Positions 18,526 through 18,672 of a stretch of 18,672 bases of DNA are shown piece by piece; position 1 is the first letter of the stretch; each line of letters opens with the position of its first letter. The notes under the pieces are model-generated. The model was not told the origin of the DNA and searched no databases. It was given only the letters and a program-made list of their open reading frames with translations. The stretch covers positions 1-18,672 of the forward strand of contig JAOXYC010184245.1 in assembly GCA_028565715.1 (NCBI GenBank), in the 5' to 3' direction. The DNA comes from Phoronis pallida (lineage: Eukaryota > Phoronida > Phoronidae). The position numbers and the translations under genes are program-made.

Positions 18526-18672
18526 GGCGGATTAGCTCAGTTGGTAGAGCGTCGGACACATAACTGAAAGGTCGTGTGTTCGGACCCCGCCCCGGGCTAA
18601 CCTGCGACAGACTTGCGTCCTGTCCAGGGGGAGTGCCCTCACTCTCATCCGCTCACGCCACGGAAACCGGGA
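18526..18672 (+). mobile_element. tRNA-derived SINE, truncated by the window end
   Basis: The head at 18526 to about 18592 looks like tRNA-Met: ggcggattagctcagttggt, agagcg, CAT in the anticodon place, and a B box-like gtgttcggacc. The anticodon stem hardly pairs (one base lost and one gained relative to a normal arm), so it is not a working tRNA. It is followed by a GC-rich body containing gcgacagacttgcgtcctgt, ccagggggagt and ctctcatccgctcacgccac. That body resembles, from memory, the conserved central domain of widespread metazoan SINEs (the MetaSINE or Nin-DC type). The 3' end is outside the window. Confidence 0.75.

Noticed and set aside
18526-18592. Functional tRNA-Met gene
   Set aside because: The anticodon stem scarcely pairs and the acceptor stem is incomplete; a SINE body follows directly.
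1-18672. CRISPR array or prokaryotic operon
   Set aside because: No regularly spaced direct repeats with unique spacers, and the coding sequence is split by introns.

Overview
The window reads as a stretch of AT-rich invertebrate nuclear DNA holding most of one protein-coding gene on the + strand: a cytohesin (ARNO/GRP1-type Arf guanine-nucleotide exchange factor). Ten exons (3212-3275, 6097-6215, 7846-7926, 8436-8548, 9300-9448, 9822-9933, 15745-15821, 16436-16589, 17060-17129, 17878-17953) join in one uninterrupted frame of 337 complete codons plus a stop. All nine introns are GT-AG. The product covers the end of the N-terminal linker, the whole Sec7 domain, the Sec7-PH linker, the PH domain and a short basic tail. 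The N-terminal coiled coil (about 60 residues in relatives) and the promoter lie upstream of the window.

Layout: 1-3211 is non-coding, probably the 3' part of the preceding intron, with a tandem duplication and a diverged dispersed repeat. Sec7 exons lie between 3212 and 9933. A 5.8-kb intron (9934-15744) interrupts the PH domain in its beta1-beta2 loop and contains a candidate 15-nt microexon at 11979-11993. PH exons and the C-terminus occupy 15745-17953. A 3' UTR with AATAAA at 18221 follows. At the right edge a degraded tRNA-like sequence begins a SINE that runs off the window.

The introns are full of short foldback (MITE-like) elements. One family is present twice (5823-6006 and 16649-16934), others lie at 7526-7689, 15949-16065, 17184-17348 and 17478-17642, and a tRNA-Thr-like sequence sits inside the inverted arms of an element at 8816-9059. 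There is also an 18-20 bp minisatellite (11350-11458) and a 45-bp tandem duplication (11788-11877). The tRNA-headed SINE and the dense foldbacks suggest a marine invertebrate, perhaps a mollusc, but the sequence does not settle the species.

The most interesting point is the microexon. It is multiple-of-three, phase-compatible, has strong splice sites, and lies in the intron position where vertebrate cytohesin genes carry a 3-nt alternative exon that switches phosphoinositide selectivity (diglycine versus triglycine). Here it would turn Gly-Gly into Gly-Ala-Ser-Lys-Leu-Ser-Gly. No other protein-coding gene could be supported; the remaining open frames are short, AT-rich and unrecognisable.
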